Counted from the first letter of the stretch, positions 16,375 through 25,684 are shown. The stretch is DNA of 64,000 nt from Pseudomonas grandcourensis (GCF_039909015.1 NZ_CP150919.1:3324501-3388500), one strand, 5' to 3'. Numbers and translations are program-made. The notes: a model not told the origin generated them from the letters alone.

Positions 16375-17178
16375 TCAAATCACCGAGCGGATGCTGCCGC
16401 CATCCACGCCCCAGACGCTCGAAGTCACGAAAGAGGCGAGGTCGGATGCCATGAAGACAATGACGTTTGCAACTTCTTCAGGCGTACCGAGACGGTCGAG
16501 CGGGAGTTGGCGAAGGGAGAGTTCGTGCTCGACGGCCAGTTGGGGTTCCATGCCATGAACTTTGCCCATGGTTTCGGCAAAGCCGCCTGACTTTGTCCAG
16601 AACGGTGTCCAGATTGGGCCTGGAGCTACCGCGTTTACACGGATGTGTGGGCCTTCACTGCGAGCCAGCCCCTTTGTGACCGCCAAGACAGCTGCTTTCG
16701 AGGCGGCATAGTCCAGTGGGCAGGGCTCTGGCTGTCTGGCGAGGTCGGATGCGTTATTGATGATCACGCCACTTTTTTGGGCTCGCATGATTGGTAGGAC
16801 TTTGCGGCAAGCACGGACGTAGCTCATGAAGTTGAGTTGCATGGTTGCTTCCCAATCTTCATCGGTGAGGTCATCGAACATTCGCACCGCGCCCGATCCG
16901 ACGTTGTTCACCAGGACGTCGACTTTTCCGCCATAGGTAGCGAGCACATGATCGATGCCCTCGTTCACGCCAGTCAGGGTGCTGAGATCGGCTTTCGCAA
17001 CCGATACCGTAACACCCAGCGCTTCAGTGTCTGCTTTCAGCTCTGCGAGAGCGTCAGCGTCCCAATCCAGCAGGGCCAGATGGCTGCCTTCTGCGGCGAA
17101 TGCGAGCGCGGTTGAGCGGCCGATTCCTTTTGCCGCACCGGTAATCAGAACGACTTTGCCAGCAAGGTTTGTTTTCAT
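16375..17178 (-). CDS. Short-chain dehydrogenase/reductase
   Basis: A 267-residue classical SDR. The TGAAKGIG cofactor loop is near the N-terminus, NNVGSG follows strand four, and the catalytic Tyr-Lys is in LDYAASKAA. An N-terminal aspartate after strand two (LLDWDADAL) suggests NAD(H) preference. It follows the Gfo/Idh/MocA gene's promoter side by 81 bases and is on the same strand, so both may be in one transcript. The substrate is unknown, probably a polyol or keto intermediate of the block. Confidence 0.85.
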   Translation of the reverse strand: MKTNLAGKVVLITGAAKGIGRSTALAFAAEGSHLALLDWDADALAELKADTEALGVTVSVAKADLSTLTGVNEGIDHVLATYGGKVDVLVNNVGSGAVRMFDDLTDEDWEATMQLNFMSYVRACRKVLPIMRAQKSGVIINNASDLARQPEPCPLDYAASKAAVLAVTKGLARSEGPHIRVNAVAPGPIWTPFWTKSGGFAETMGKVHGMEPQLAVEHELSLRQLPLDRLGTPEEVANVIVFMASDLASFVTSSVWGVDGGSIRSVI

Positions 17179-17529
17179 AATTGGATACCTTTTTAAGCCG
17201 GGAAATTGAGTGCAACGTGTTTACCAGATAGGAGTGCAAGCGTCAGTCAGGCTCCGGTAGCTCTAAGACAGAAATCCAGAGCGTGTATTCGGAAGCTGAG
17301 AAAGGCAGCGCTGTACTACCTCTGGTTGTCGACACCCTTCATGCTGCAACTTGACTGCGGCGCTGGTGGGGCATCGCTCCACCAAGTGCACAGCGCGGCA
17401 CTAAAGAATCGGGCAGAGGGAGGTGCTCGTAGGGGGAGCGGTGTGTTCACGCGACTGTTCCAGATTCTTTTTATTTGATGGAGAAACTGAGTGGAAAGGC
17501 GTTGCCGCTGCACAAGGCAGCGTGAGCGC
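17179..17529. other. Intergenic, no gene recognised
   Basis: This 350-base gap separates the SDR start from the Dabb gene. No frame on either strand has convincing protein character. It may hold the promoter for the SDR/Gfo/ADH genes on the minus strand. Confidence 0.4.
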
Positions 17530-17835
17530 CTAGATGTAGTAATCCACTTGATGCCTTGTAATGCGCAAATTTCCGAGTTCCTCACGAACTCGAAGGTGAG
17601 CCGGATGACTTGCGTATCCCTCCAGTGCTTCCGCCGAGTCAAACTCGGAGTAAAGAACCACATCGCACGCATAGTCGATCTTGCTGATATCAACTCCGAT
17701 TTCTAAGGTTCTCAAACCGGGGATTTCCGTCCGGATGCTTTCAAACGCAGACTTCAGTTTCTCGATATTGGTGGAGCGCTCCTGCTCATTTTCGCCACGC
17801 AGATTCCACATGACGATGTGTTTGATCCGTTGCAT
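17530..17835 (-). CDS. Dabb-family (stress-responsive alpha/beta barrel) protein
   Basis: A 101-residue protein with the ferredoxin-like dimeric barrel pattern: IKHIVMWNLRG at the start, LEIGVDISKIDYACDVVLYSEFDSAEALEGYASHPAH in the middle. Dabb proteins are small, often of unknown role, and some catalyse cyclisation or isomerisation in aromatic metabolism. The gene has GGAGAGG before its ATG and follows the dioxygenase gene by 89 bases on the same strand, suggesting joint expression in ring metabolism. Confidence 0.8.
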   Translation of the reverse strand: MQRIKHIVMWNLRGENEQERSTNIEKLKSAFESIRTEIPGLRTLEIGVDISKIDYACDVVLYSEFDSAEALEGYASHPAHLRVREELGNLRITRHQVDYYI

Positions 17836-17924
17836 AGTCCTCTCCGAGGTGAATTAGATACTTAGAGCAAGGGCGGCCTGCAAAGCCGTGCAGGCCTGTG
17901 TCGGTTTGAAGTCGTTTAGCGTGG

Positions 17925-18785
17925 CTATGCGTGGTGCAGGATGAAATCGAAATCCAGGGTGTAATACTGAGAGTCGATTTGTTTGCCGTAAGGGTCTAGG
18001 CCGCTTTCGTGTGGAACCCATTCGGCAATAAGCGAAGAGCGCACGCCAAAAACAGCATCCGAGTCGAGGTAGTCGCCGCCTTCACGAAACACATGAGTGA
18101 CGAGTCTCTGGAAACCTGGAGCGGTGATCATGAAATGCAGGTGGGCTGGACGCCATGGATGACGGTTCAACGCCTCCAGCATCTTGCCGACAGGGCCGTC
18201 GTGGGGAATTGGATAACACTCGGGCACGATCGACTTGAAGTGGTAGAGACCCTGTGCGTCCGCCTGGATGATTGCCCGGCCTTGGTAGTTATCCAGATCA
18301 GGCTTCTGGACGTCATAGAAACCAGCTTCGTCTGCTTGCCAGACTTCAATCGTGGCGTTGGGAATCGGGGTGCCATCGGTGGTTCGTACTTTGCCTTTGA
18401 CGAACCAGGGTGTACCAGGCAGGCCACCACTGATGTCCTCCCCCAAATCGTAGTGAGGGGCATCGGCCACGTGAAAGGGGCCGAACACGGTCGCTTCGGT
18501 ACACCCAGCAGGCTTCTTGTGGTTCTGTGCGGTGACAAGCGTGGACAACCCCAAGGTGTCCGAGAGCAAAATGAATTCCTGGCGAGTTGGGGTGCATATT
18601 TGACCGACTGCTGTCAGGAACTCGATACCCTTTTCCCACTCTTCCTCTGTCAGCTTGGTCTCGCGGGCGAACGCGTGAAGGTGCTGTACGAGAGACGTCA
18701 TGATTTCGTGAAGTCGACGGTCTTCTGTGCCGCAGTTTCGCTCCAGAACGGCTCGGGTGATTGTCTGCTCATCTAGGTTTCGCAT
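17925..18785 (-). CDS. Hydroxyquinol 1,2-dioxygenase (intradiol)
   Basis: A 286-residue intradiol ring-cleavage dioxygenase. The N-terminal helical dimerisation domain (RLHEIMTSLVQHLHAFARETKLTEEEW...GIEFLTAVGQ) and RQEFILLSDTLG are typical of hydroxyquinol rather than catechol enzymes. Predicted Fe(III) ligands are Tyr157 (GFYDVQ), Tyr191 (ECYPIP), His215 and His217 (RPAHLHF). It should convert hydroxyquinol to maleylacetate, the substrate of the reductase at 19958. The ATG at 18785 follows GGGAG; an upstream in-frame extension is rejected. Divergent from the LysR at 18993, with an inverted repeat between them. Confidence 0.88.
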   Translation of the reverse strand: MRNLDEQTITRAVLERNCGTEDRRLHEIMTSLVQHLHAFARETKLTEEEWEKGIEFLTAVGQICTPTRQEFILLSDTLGLSTLVTAQNHKKPAGCTEATVFGPFHVADAPHYDLGEDISGGLPGTPWFVKGKVRTTDGTPIPNATIEVWQADEAGFYDVQKPDLDNYQGRAIIQADAQGLYHFKSIVPECYPIPHDGPVGKMLEALNRHPWRPAHLHFMITAPGFQRLVTHVFREGGDYLDSDAVFGVRSSLIAEWVPHESGLDPYGKQIDSQYYTLDFDFILHHA

Positions 18786-18916
18786 GGGAGTGCTCCCTGT
18801 ATTTTTATTTGTGGTGGGAGAAGGAGGTGCTGCCAGCCTTCGCCTTTGGGAAACAGCCACGTGCTATGGGCAGAAGCTTGTTCCCGAATTCATTGGACTA
18901 CGCTAAAGTGCTGAAA

Positions 18917-18956
18917 GGTGGAATAAAATACTCAAAATGAAAATCTTTATTTCACC
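18917..18956. promoter_or_regulatory. Inverted repeat, probable LysR operator
   Basis: GGTGGAATAAA at 18917 and TTTATTTCACC at 18946 form an imperfect inverted repeat between the divergent dioxygenase and lysR genes. The same half-site pair recurs, closer together, at 21651-21670. This is the placement expected of a LysR binding region. Confidence 0.55.
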
Positions 18957-18992
18957 TATGAAAAACCCAGCCACCTTTCGGGATATGTGCTG

Positions 18993-19907
18993 ATGGATCG
19001 ATTCACAGAGCTAGAGCTGTTTGTCCACACTGCGGAACTGGGTACGCTGAGCAAGGCGGCTGAGAAGCTTGATATTTCAAATGCCGCTGCAAGTCGGCAT
19101 CTGGCGGCCTTGGAAAACAGGCTGAAGGTTCGTTTGGTCGAGCGAAACACACGGCGCTTATCGCTTACGAATGCCGGTCATGATTTCTATGCGCGGTGCA
19201 AAAACCTGCTCGCTGAACTTGGCGAGGCTGAGGCCACGGTGAGTGCGGCACTGGTTGAACCCACGGGCACACTGACTATAACCGCCACCATTTCTTTTTC
19301 CATGTTGCACCTCGCGCCTTTGGTTCCCGAATTCCAGCGCCTGTACCCGGGAATAAAGGTCAAGATCGTCGGGGCCAACCGTTACTACGACATTATCGAC
19401 AGTGAAATCGACCTGGCGATTCGTGCACGGGAATTCGAGGCTGACTCCAGCATCACCATCCGCAAATTGGCAGATACAAGAAGGGTACTGGCGGCGTCAC
19501 CCAAATACCTCAAGCGCAAGGGCGTGCCTGCCTCAGTGCAAGACCTCGCGAACCATGATGTGCTGATCTACAGCCTTGCTAACCATCCGAACACGATGGA
19601 GTTCAGCAAGGGGACTGAGCGAGAGACCATCAAGGTGCAACCTGCGCTGGAAACAAACGATGGGCAGATTGTGCGTGCTGCGGCCCTGGCGGGAGCCGGG
19701 ATTCTTGTGCAGCCCAAATACATCGTTTATGACGACTTGGTGGCGGGCAGGCTGGTGTCTGTCCTAGATGATTGGGATCTCCCCCGGCTTACCATCAACG
19801 TGGCATTTCAGGATCGACGTTACATGCCGGCCAAGACGAGGCTCTTCATCGATTTTCTGTTGGATAACTTCAAGCGAAACGATTATGAGCGTTACTGGAC
19901 TAGCTAA
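18993..19907 (+). CDS. LysR-family transcriptional regulator
   Basis: A 304-residue LysR regulator with an N-terminal helix-turn-helix (LGTLSKAAEKLDISNAAASRHLAALENRL) and a C-terminal effector-binding domain. The ATG at 18993 is preferred to a GTG two codons upstream. It is divergent from the hydroxyquinol dioxygenase gene and convergent with the maleylacetate reductase gene, so it probably activates the ring-cleavage genes on both sides. Confidence 0.9.
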   Translation: MDRFTELELFVHTAELGTLSKAAEKLDISNAAASRHLAALENRLKVRLVERNTRRLSLTNAGHDFYARCKNLLAELGEAEATVSAALVEPTGTLTITATISFSMLHLAPLVPEFQRLYPGIKVKIVGANRYYDIIDSEIDLAIRAREFEADSSITIRKLADTRRVLAASPKYLKRKGVPASVQDLANHDVLIYSLANHPNTMEFSKGTERETIKVQPALETNDGQIVRAAALAGAGILVQPKYIVYDDLVAGRLVSVLDDWDLPRLTINVAFQDRRYMPAKTRLFIDFLLDNFKRNDYERYWTS

Positions 19908-19911
19908 AAAA

Positions 19912-19946
19912 AACCTCGGCCCGCACCCAGCGACCCAGCCGAGGTT
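19912..19946. terminator. Shared terminator between lysR and maleylacetate reductase genes
   Basis: AACCTCGGC and GCCGAGGTT form a perfect 9-base-pair stem with a 17-base loop. The minus-strand read has a T-run after the stem (plus-strand A-run before it), so it should terminate the maleylacetate reductase transcript efficiently and may also stop lysR. Confidence 0.75.
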
Positions 19947-19957
19947 AAGGTCAACTT

Positions 19958-21022
19958 TTATTCGGGGCGTTTGCCCTCGTAAGCGTTCTGAAGCAACTGA
20001 CGGATACCCTCACGCTCGATAGGGCGGGGGTTCCAGTAAGGATTGGACAGGGCGATTTCAGTTGCCCGGTCAAGGTCTTCTTCTGTCAGCCCCAGTTCGC
20101 GAAGAGTCATTGGGGCGCCGAGCCTCTCAGCCAGGTCGTACAGCGCTCCCCCCGCAGAGTTGTGCTTGACTCGCAGTGCTCGAACGATACGTGCGGCCGC
20201 ATCCGGTGCTGCGCTGGCGTTGTACGAAATCGCATGGGGCAACACGACGGTGTGTGTTTGGGCATGAGGCAAGTTGAAGCTGCCGCCCAGTGTGTGACAC
20301 AACTTATGGTGCAGTGCCATTCCCACGTTCCCCAACACGGTGCTGCACAACCAGGCGCCGTAGAGACAGTCGCTGCGGGCATCCAGATCATCTGGTGCTT
20401 TGGTCACTTGCTCCAAACCTTCAGCCATCGCCCGAATACCTTCCTCGGCGATGAGTGACATGACTGGATTGCCATCCTGTGCATAAAGGCCTTCAGCTGC
20501 GTGGGCAATCGCGTTCATGCCGCTCATTACCGACAGGCCAACAGGCAACGTTGCGGACAGTTCAGGGTCGTAAATCACTGTCCTTGGAAGGACGCGGGGA
20601 TCCTTGCCGGTTTTCTTGATACCGTTTTCAGTGAGCCCATAAACGGGTGTCATTTCTGATCCAGCGTAAGTTGTTGGAATCGCCAGAATGGGTAACCCAG
20701 ACTCAAGCGCAATGGCTTTGCCCAGACCTGTGGTCGATCCGCCACCGATTGCAACTGCGCAATCGGCTCCCAGCTCCCTGGCAATCTCTCTGGCTTCGCG
20801 TGCAGTCTCGATCGGCACGTGCATGACTGCTTTATCGAAAATGCCTGCGGCACGTTCGCCGAGGATTTTCGCAATGCGTTCAGCCTGATCACGCTGTTCC
20901 GGCGTGGAGAGTACGAGTGCACGACGAGAGCCCAAGCGATCGATTTCGGCCTCAAGTTGCTGTAAGGATCCTTTGCCAAAAATGACTCGGGCGGGCAAAC
21001 CGGTATAGGTGAAATTCTTCAT
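19958..21022 (-). CDS. Maleylacetate reductase (iron-containing ADH family)
   Basis: A 354-residue group III alcohol dehydrogenase. It starts MKNFTYTGLPARVIFGKGSL, has the nucleotide motif GGGSTTGLGKAI (residues 93-104) and IPTTYAGSEMTPVYG, all typical of maleylacetate reductases. Metal-coordinating histidines lie in the HAAEGLYA and HHKLCHTLGG regions. It reduces maleylacetate, the product of the dioxygenase at 17925, to 3-oxoadipate using NAD(P)H. An in-frame extension to 21148 is rejected because the family begins near the 21022 ATG. Confidence 0.88.
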   Translation of the reverse strand: MKNFTYTGLPARVIFGKGSLQQLEAEIDRLGSRRALVLSTPEQRDQAERIAKILGERAAGIFDKAVMHVPIETAREAREIARELGADCAVAIGGGSTTGLGKAIALESGLPILAIPTTYAGSEMTPVYGLTENGIKKTGKDPRVLPRTVIYDPELSATLPVGLSVMSGMNAIAHAAEGLYAQDGNPVMSLIAEEGIRAMAEGLEQVTKAPDDLDARSDCLYGAWLCSTVLGNVGMALHHKLCHTLGGSFNLPHAQTHTVVLPHAISYNASAAPDAAARIVRALRVKHNSAGGALYDLAERLGAPMTLRELGLTEEDLDRATEIALSNPYWNPRPIEREGIRQLLQNAYEGKRPE

Positions 21023-21116
21023 GATGGTGAATGGGTTCCTATCGATGGAAGGGGGGGGGCAGAAGCAGGTGGTGTGCGTGGCACCTATCGCTTTGTTTTC
21101 GCCGATGGGGCTGGCT

Positions 21117-21500
21117 TCAGCTCGGGATAGGGGTTGGCTGATAGGCAATCAGCTTCCACTCACCTTTACGCTGCTCCCAGACGGCGAGAGCCTTGTTACG
21201 TAGGGTTTTTGCGATGCCGCCCGATGTGATCTCGCCATTCATTTCACCGAATACGAGTGCGATGTCCCCGACCACCTTGATGCTTTGAATTGGGTGTTCG
21301 ATGCGGTGGTAGACGTAGAATCCGTTCAGGCACTTGTTGAGGTAGCTCTCAAGCGTATCGACGACGCCGTTGGAGTGGGCATAGCTCAGGTCAGGATGTG
21401 CGAACGCACGGAATGCCTCGAAATCACCAGCCAGGATGGCGTCATAGCGTTTGTCTTCGAGTGCACGAATCAGATTTTCAACTTCATTATGGTTCTTCAT
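21117..21500 (-). CDS. NTF2-like / SnoaL-like small protein
   Basis: A 127-residue NTF2-fold protein: VENLIRALEDKRYDAILAGD at the start, FRAFAHPDLSYAHSNGVVDTLESYL, and a final LAVWEQRKGEWKLIAYQPTP. In this DUF4440-like group the pocket often binds small aromatics or polyketides. It is the first gene of a minus-strand pair with the maleylacetate reductase gene (94-base gap), and GAGG precedes its ATG. A perfect inverted repeat 150 bases upstream links it to the LysR site at 18917. Confidence 0.75.
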   Translation of the reverse strand: MKNHNEVENLIRALEDKRYDAILAGDFEAFRAFAHPDLSYAHSNGVVDTLESYLNKCLNGFYVYHRIEHPIQSIKVVGDIALVFGEMNGEITSGGIAKTLRNKALAVWEQRKGEWKLIAYQPTPIPS

Positions 21501-21650
21501 GCTCGGCCTCTTTTGTATGGCGGGGCATTGAGCGAGTACTTGGAATGCCCCGCGTTGCGTTGCCGTCGGATAACCGTTGTCCTTCGGTCGACGCTCACAA
21601 TCAAGCCTATATTTACAATCTTGGATATAAAACCTCTTGAATGGAATTCT

Positions 21651-21670
21651 TTATTTCATGGGTGAAATAA
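21651..21670. promoter_or_regulatory. Perfect inverted repeat, probable LysR operator (second site)
   Basis: TTATTTCA and TGAAATAA are separated by four bases, 150 bases upstream of the NTF2-like gene. The half-sites match those between the dioxygenase and lysR genes, suggesting that one regulator acts on both minus-strand units. Confidence 0.55.
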
Positions 21671-22276
21671 TGCTTGTTCAATAAAGCAGTGTGTTCTCTA
21701 TATCCGACTTACCGCCTATGTCAGAGGTGATTGTGGAAGGATAGGTGAGCTGCCCAGCAAGATTCACCAAGCAGATTCTTCCACTAGGTGGAAAAGAGAT
21801 TTCTCTTTCTGGTCTTTTATACCTGAAAACGCATGTCTAAGATCGTTCCAAAATGACAGCCACCTAGGCTGCACAGAACAAGAACGGAGACTTAGCTATG
21901 CACTTTCTCCTTGCCCTATTTACGCACTGTCTCGCTGCTGCTTCGCTCTCCCTGAGCCGTTCGTACCGAGATCAGCAGATTCCGTTTGCAATCAAAAGCA
22001 TGTCAATCGTGTTGACCGAGTGTTGCTCGACAGAGGGCGATTGTTCCCGCTTGCCAGCGCCTGATCGTAGCTCCTCTCCAATAGTCCCTTCATTTCTTTC
22101 GCAATCGCAGCGCTGGCGGCTAGCGATCGCTATGTCACCGCGCTTCGGTTGCGGTTTTTTCTCTGGAGTTTTGCCGACCTGGAGTTTGGCAGCTGCCAAG
22201 CACTCTGCCGGTACTGAATCCGCCCTTTGGTAGTGCAACTACCTAAAACACAGTAACTGCGTATCAGGAGATTTAA
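21671..22276. other. Long upstream region of the transport operon
   Basis: About 600 bases without a convincing gene. A plus-strand frame at 21898-22233 is open, but its translation looks like random low-complexity sequence. A weak hairpin (ACCGC/GCGGT) followed by six Ts sits near 22135-22163 and might act as an attenuator. The region probably carries the promoter of the plus-strand operon that begins at 22277, whose start codon follows CAGGAG. Confidence 0.4.
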
Positions 22277-23131
22277 ATGAGCAATCAAAATGTAGAACTG
22301 CTGGCGGCGTACTTCACGCTCTCGGGTGACGTGTACCCATTTGGCCCTACTGAGATCAGCCCGTTTGCATTCCGCGACCGTGTAGAGGCCGCTGCTGAGG
22401 CTGGTTACAAAGGTGTAGGCCTCATCCATGTCGATTTGATGTCCACCATCGATCGGATTGGCTTCCGGGAAATGCGTCATATCCTCGAAGCTAACGGCAT
22501 CAAGCATGTTGAATTCGAATTCCTCACGGACTGGTACAAGGATGGCGAGCTGCGTCGTGCTTCCAACAAAATGCGTGCGGAGCTATTCAATGCCGCTCAG
22601 GAGTTGGGTGCACGCGCTGTTAAAACCGCGCCTGGCCTGAATGAAGAGCATGCCGATATTCCTCTGATGGTCGAACACTTCGCTCAGCTCAGTGAAGAAG
22701 CGAAGTCCTATGGCACTAACATCGTTTTGGAAATCATGCCATTCAGTAACGTGCGCACCATCGACACCGCACTGGCATTGGTGCAAGGCGCTAACCACGA
22801 CAACGGCAAACTGCTGCTGGACATCTGGCACCTCGCTCGCGGCGGCGTTGACTTTGCCGACATCGCCCGTATCCCCGGCAAGTTCATCGGCTCTATCGAG
22901 CTGGACGACGCCGATAAATATGCCGTAGAGCCTCTGTGGCAAGACACCATCCATCGCCGCCGCTTGCCAGGCGAAGGTGTGTTGGACATTCCTGGTTTCA
23001 TTAAGGCAGTCCAGGCCACTGGTTACACCGGCCCGTGGGGTGTGGAAGTGCTTTCCGAAGTGGTGCGCAAGTTGCCTCTCCAAGAAATGGCTCAGCGTAC
23101 CTACGAAACCACCATTTCTCAGTTCAAGTAA
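22277..23131 (+). CDS. Sugar phosphate isomerase/epimerase-like TIM barrel (copy 2)
   Basis: A 284-residue paralog of the protein at 11939. Candidate metal ligands are E152 (LEIMPFSN), D182 and H185 (LLDIWHLARGG) and E257 (GVEVL). The paralogs are nearly colinear over the full length, with matching N-termini (QNVELLAAYFTLSGDVYPFGP against QNIELLAAYWTIAGDIYPMGP). A good ribosome site (CAGGAG) precedes it. It is the first gene of a probable operon with the IolG-like dehydrogenase, permeases and importer. A dehydratase, isomerase or lyase acting on the oxidised substrate is the likely role. Confidence 0.85.
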   Translation: MSNQNVELLAAYFTLSGDVYPFGPTEISPFAFRDRVEAAAEAGYKGVGLIHVDLMSTIDRIGFREMRHILEANGIKHVEFEFLTDWYKDGELRRASNKMRAELFNAAQELGARAVKTAPGLNEEHADIPLMVEHFAQLSEEAKSYGTNIVLEIMPFSNVRTIDTALALVQGANHDNGKLLLDIWHLARGGVDFADIARIPGKFIGSIELDDADKYAVEPLWQDTIHRRRLPGEGVLDIPGFIKAVQATGYTGPWGVEVLSEVVRKLPLQEMAQRTYETTISQFK

Positions 23132-23227
23132 CGCGAGCAGATCTGCGTGTTGCTGCGCGGGGGAAAATGTCTCCCGCGTCCCTACCTAAAAATAACAGGC
23201 AGCCAGGCTGTCGAGGGAAGAACCATC

Positions 23228-24229
23228 ATGTTACGTATTGCTGTTTTGGGTGCTGGACGTATCGGAAAAATCCACGCCGCCAACGTCGCTACCAATCCTC
23301 GCACCAAACTTGTTGTGGTAGCTGACCCGTGGAAAGAAGGTGTCGACGCGCTGGCTAAGCAACTGGGTTGCGAAGCAGCCTACGACTATGCCACGGCCGT
23401 TGATCGTGAAGACGTCGATGCAGTGTTTATCGGCACGCCTACAGAATTTCATATCGAGTTGATGCTCCGCGCTGTAAAGCTCGGCAAGCCAGTGATCTGC
23501 GAAAAGCCGATCGACATGGATTACGAACGCGCGAAGGCTGCTGTCGAAGAGCTCGAACGCCTCAATGGTCGTGTGATGCTGGCGTTCAATCGTCGATTCG
23601 ACCCCGACTACCTGCGTCTTCGTCGTGCAATCGACGATGGTGAAATCGGGGTGGTTCGACAAGTCATCATCACCAGTCGTGACCCGGCGCTGGCTGCGAG
23701 GGCATACCTGGAATCGTCCGGAGGAATATTCCGTGACATGACCATTCACGACTTCGACATGGCTCGGAGCCTGCTTGGCGAGGAGCCAGTTGAGGTTTTT
23801 GCGGTCGGAAGCCGACTGGTCGATCCGTCGCTCGAATCTATTCCGGACTATGACAGTGTGATGGTGCTGATGCGTACCGCTTCTGGTCGCCAATGCCACA
23901 TCAACTGTTGCCGTGAGGCCGTGTATGGCTTTGATCAGCGCCTGGAAGTTTCTGGTTCCAAGGGCATGCTGCTGAACGAGAACCATCGTTCGAACAGCGT
24001 CCGCCGTTTCGGCGCCGAGGCCACTGACGTGGCTGATCCTCTCCTCAATTTCTTCCTGGAGCGTCACGCCGACTCTTACAAGATCGAGCTCAACAGCTTC
24101 CTGGATGCGCTCGAAAGCAACAGTCCGATGCCAGCAACACCACGCGATGGTCTCTTGGCGCTTCGCTTGGCGAACTGCGCCACTGAGTCGGCTGAGACGG
24201 GCAAGGTTGTGCGGGTAGGGAACCACTAA
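23228..24229 (+). CDS. Inositol 2-dehydrogenase-like protein (Gfo/Idh/MocA, copy 2)
   Basis: A 333-residue dehydrogenase of the IolG type. The Rossmann loop is LGAGRIGKIHAANV, the EKP motif is at 92-94 (CEKPID), and the catalytic region GGIFRDMTIHDFDMAR (D170, H174) is the signature of myo/scyllo-inositol dehydrogenases. It should oxidise a cyclitol or pyranose secondary alcohol with NAD+. The ATG at 23228 follows GAGGGA. Located directly after the TIM-barrel gene; this order supports oxidation followed by dehydration or isomerisation. Substrate specificity within the family is broad, so inositol itself is only one candidate. Confidence 0.85.
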   Translation: MLRIAVLGAGRIGKIHAANVATNPRTKLVVVADPWKEGVDALAKQLGCEAAYDYATAVDREDVDAVFIGTPTEFHIELMLRAVKLGKPVICEKPIDMDYERAKAAVEELERLNGRVMLAFNRRFDPDYLRLRRAIDDGEIGVVRQVIITSRDPALAARAYLESSGGIFRDMTIHDFDMARSLLGEEPVEVFAVGSRLVDPSLESIPDYDSVMVLMRTASGRQCHINCCREAVYGFDQRLEVSGSKGMLLNENHRSNSVRRFGAEATDVADPLLNFFLERHADSYKIELNSFLDALESNSPMPATPRDGLLALRLANCATESAETGKVVRVGNH

Positions 24230-24421
24230 TCGTTCCAAGGCGTGAGCCCCAAACCCTGTACGGGGCTCCGCCTTACGGTGTACCAGGAACACAAAAGGAT
24301 GCTTGAAGTTGACGTAGCAAAACGTAGTTGCAAGGGCTGTGGCATTTGGCCCTAGACCAGGATTTCAACATCGCCTGGCGTGCACTGATGACGGTTAACA
24401 AAACATATAAAGGTACCGGTC

Positions 24422-25684
24422 ATGAACACAGATACTAAAGCCCTAACTGGGCTGGCCCATAACCACGAAAAGCTTTCCTCGACCAGACTAGCGTTTATTT
24501 TCGTGACAAGTTTATTTTTCATGTGGGGCCTCTCACATGGGCTTCTCGACGTGCTGAACAAGCACTTCCAAGACACCCTCCATATTTCTCGTGCGCAGTC
24601 AGGATTGGTTCAAACAGCTTACTTCGGGGCGTACTTCATCATTGCCCTGCCGGTCGGCCTGTTCATGGAGCGTTTTGGCTACAAAGCAGGGATTCTGGCA
24701 GGGCTTGCATTATTCGCCTTCGGAGCACTGCTGTTCATTCCGGCTTCGATGGTGGGAACATTTACGCCATTTCTGATTGCGCTGTTTGTGCTGGCCTGCG
24801 GTTTAGGCTGCCTGGAGACTGCCGCAAACCTATATGCGGCAGCGCTTGGCGATCCTGCAAAATCAGAACAACGTCTGACATTCGCTCAGTCCTTCAACGG
24901 TCTGGGTGCCTTCATCGGGCCGGTCATTGGTGGCGCGGTCTTCTTCGCCCCACCCGTTGAATTCAACGGCAGCCGCGTTGATCTGGTTTCGGTGACGTAT
25001 GCGGTGTTGGCGATCATCGTGATGTTGATGTTCGTCGCCTTTGCTCGAATTAAACTTCCGGAAATTCGCAGCGAAAAAACCTCTGATGTACTGATCCCAA
25101 ATGGGGGTGAAGTAAGCCTCTGGAAGAAGAGCAACTTTACTGGTGCGCTGGTCGCCCAGTTCTGCAACGTCGGTGCTTACGTCGGAATTGGTGCGTTCTT
25201 CATCAACTACGCGATTGATCACTGGCACGGAATCTCCGTTCAGAAAGCATCCTTCCTGCTTTCGCTCGGGATGCTCGCCTACATGATCGGCCGATTCGCC
25301 GGGACATGGGTAATGCGTTATGTCCCTGCACGTTCAATACTGATCCTCAACAGCTTGGTGAGCATGATCCTGTGCATCGTTGCCATCGCCGGAATTGAGC
25401 GGATCTCGATCTTCGCGGTCACCGCCATCTATCTCTTCATGTCGGTGATGTATCCAACGATCTTCGCGATGGGCATTCGGGGGCTCGGTACACAAACCAA
25501 GAAAGCCGGTTCGTGCCTAGTGATGACACTTGTGGGTGGTGCTTTCGTTCCACTGCTGATGGGGGCACTTGCTGATCACTTTGGGATTGCTACGGCGTTC
25601 TATGTACCGCTGGCATGTTTCGCTGTCATCGCGTGGTATGGGCAGAGCCAGAAACCCGTGACGGCGACCGGCAAAGCTCACTAA
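24422..25684 (+). CDS. MFS transporter, FucP-like sugar permease
   Basis: A 420-residue major facilitator with twelve predicted membrane segments. The first (LAFIFVTSLFFMWGLSHGLLDVLNK) carries the FxWG pattern of the fucose/galactose/glucose permease (FHS) subfamily. The family is proton-coupled sugar import. Its presence beside an ABC importer for a sugar-like compound suggests a second uptake route or uptake of a related compound. The gap to the preceding gene is 192 bases, so it may have its own promoter. Confidence 0.85.
   Translation: MNTDTKALTGLAHNHEKLSSTRLAFIFVTSLFFMWGLSHGLLDVLNKHFQDTLHISRAQSGLVQTAYFGAYFIIALPVGLFMERFGYKAGILAGLALFAFGALLFIPASMVGTFTPFLIALFVLACGLGCLETAANLYAAALGDPAKSEQRLTFAQSFNGLGAFIGPVIGGAVFFAPPVEFNGSRVDLVSVTYAVLAIIVMLMFVAFARIKLPEIRSEKTSDVLIPNGGEVSLWKKSNFTGALVAQFCNVGAYVGIGAFFINYAIDHWHGISVQKASFLLSLGMLAYMIGRFAGTWVMRYVPARSILILNSLVSMILCIVAIAGIERISIFAVTAIYLFMSVMYPTIFAMGIRGLGTQTKKAGSCLVMTLVGGAFVPLLMGALADHFGIATAFYVPLACFAVIAWYGQSQKPVTATGKAH

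Noticed and set aside
21898..22233. A 111-codon plus-strand frame before the TIM-barrel gene
   Set aside because: Its translation has no family pattern and it lacks a convincing ribosome site; the region fits a long promoter/leader better.
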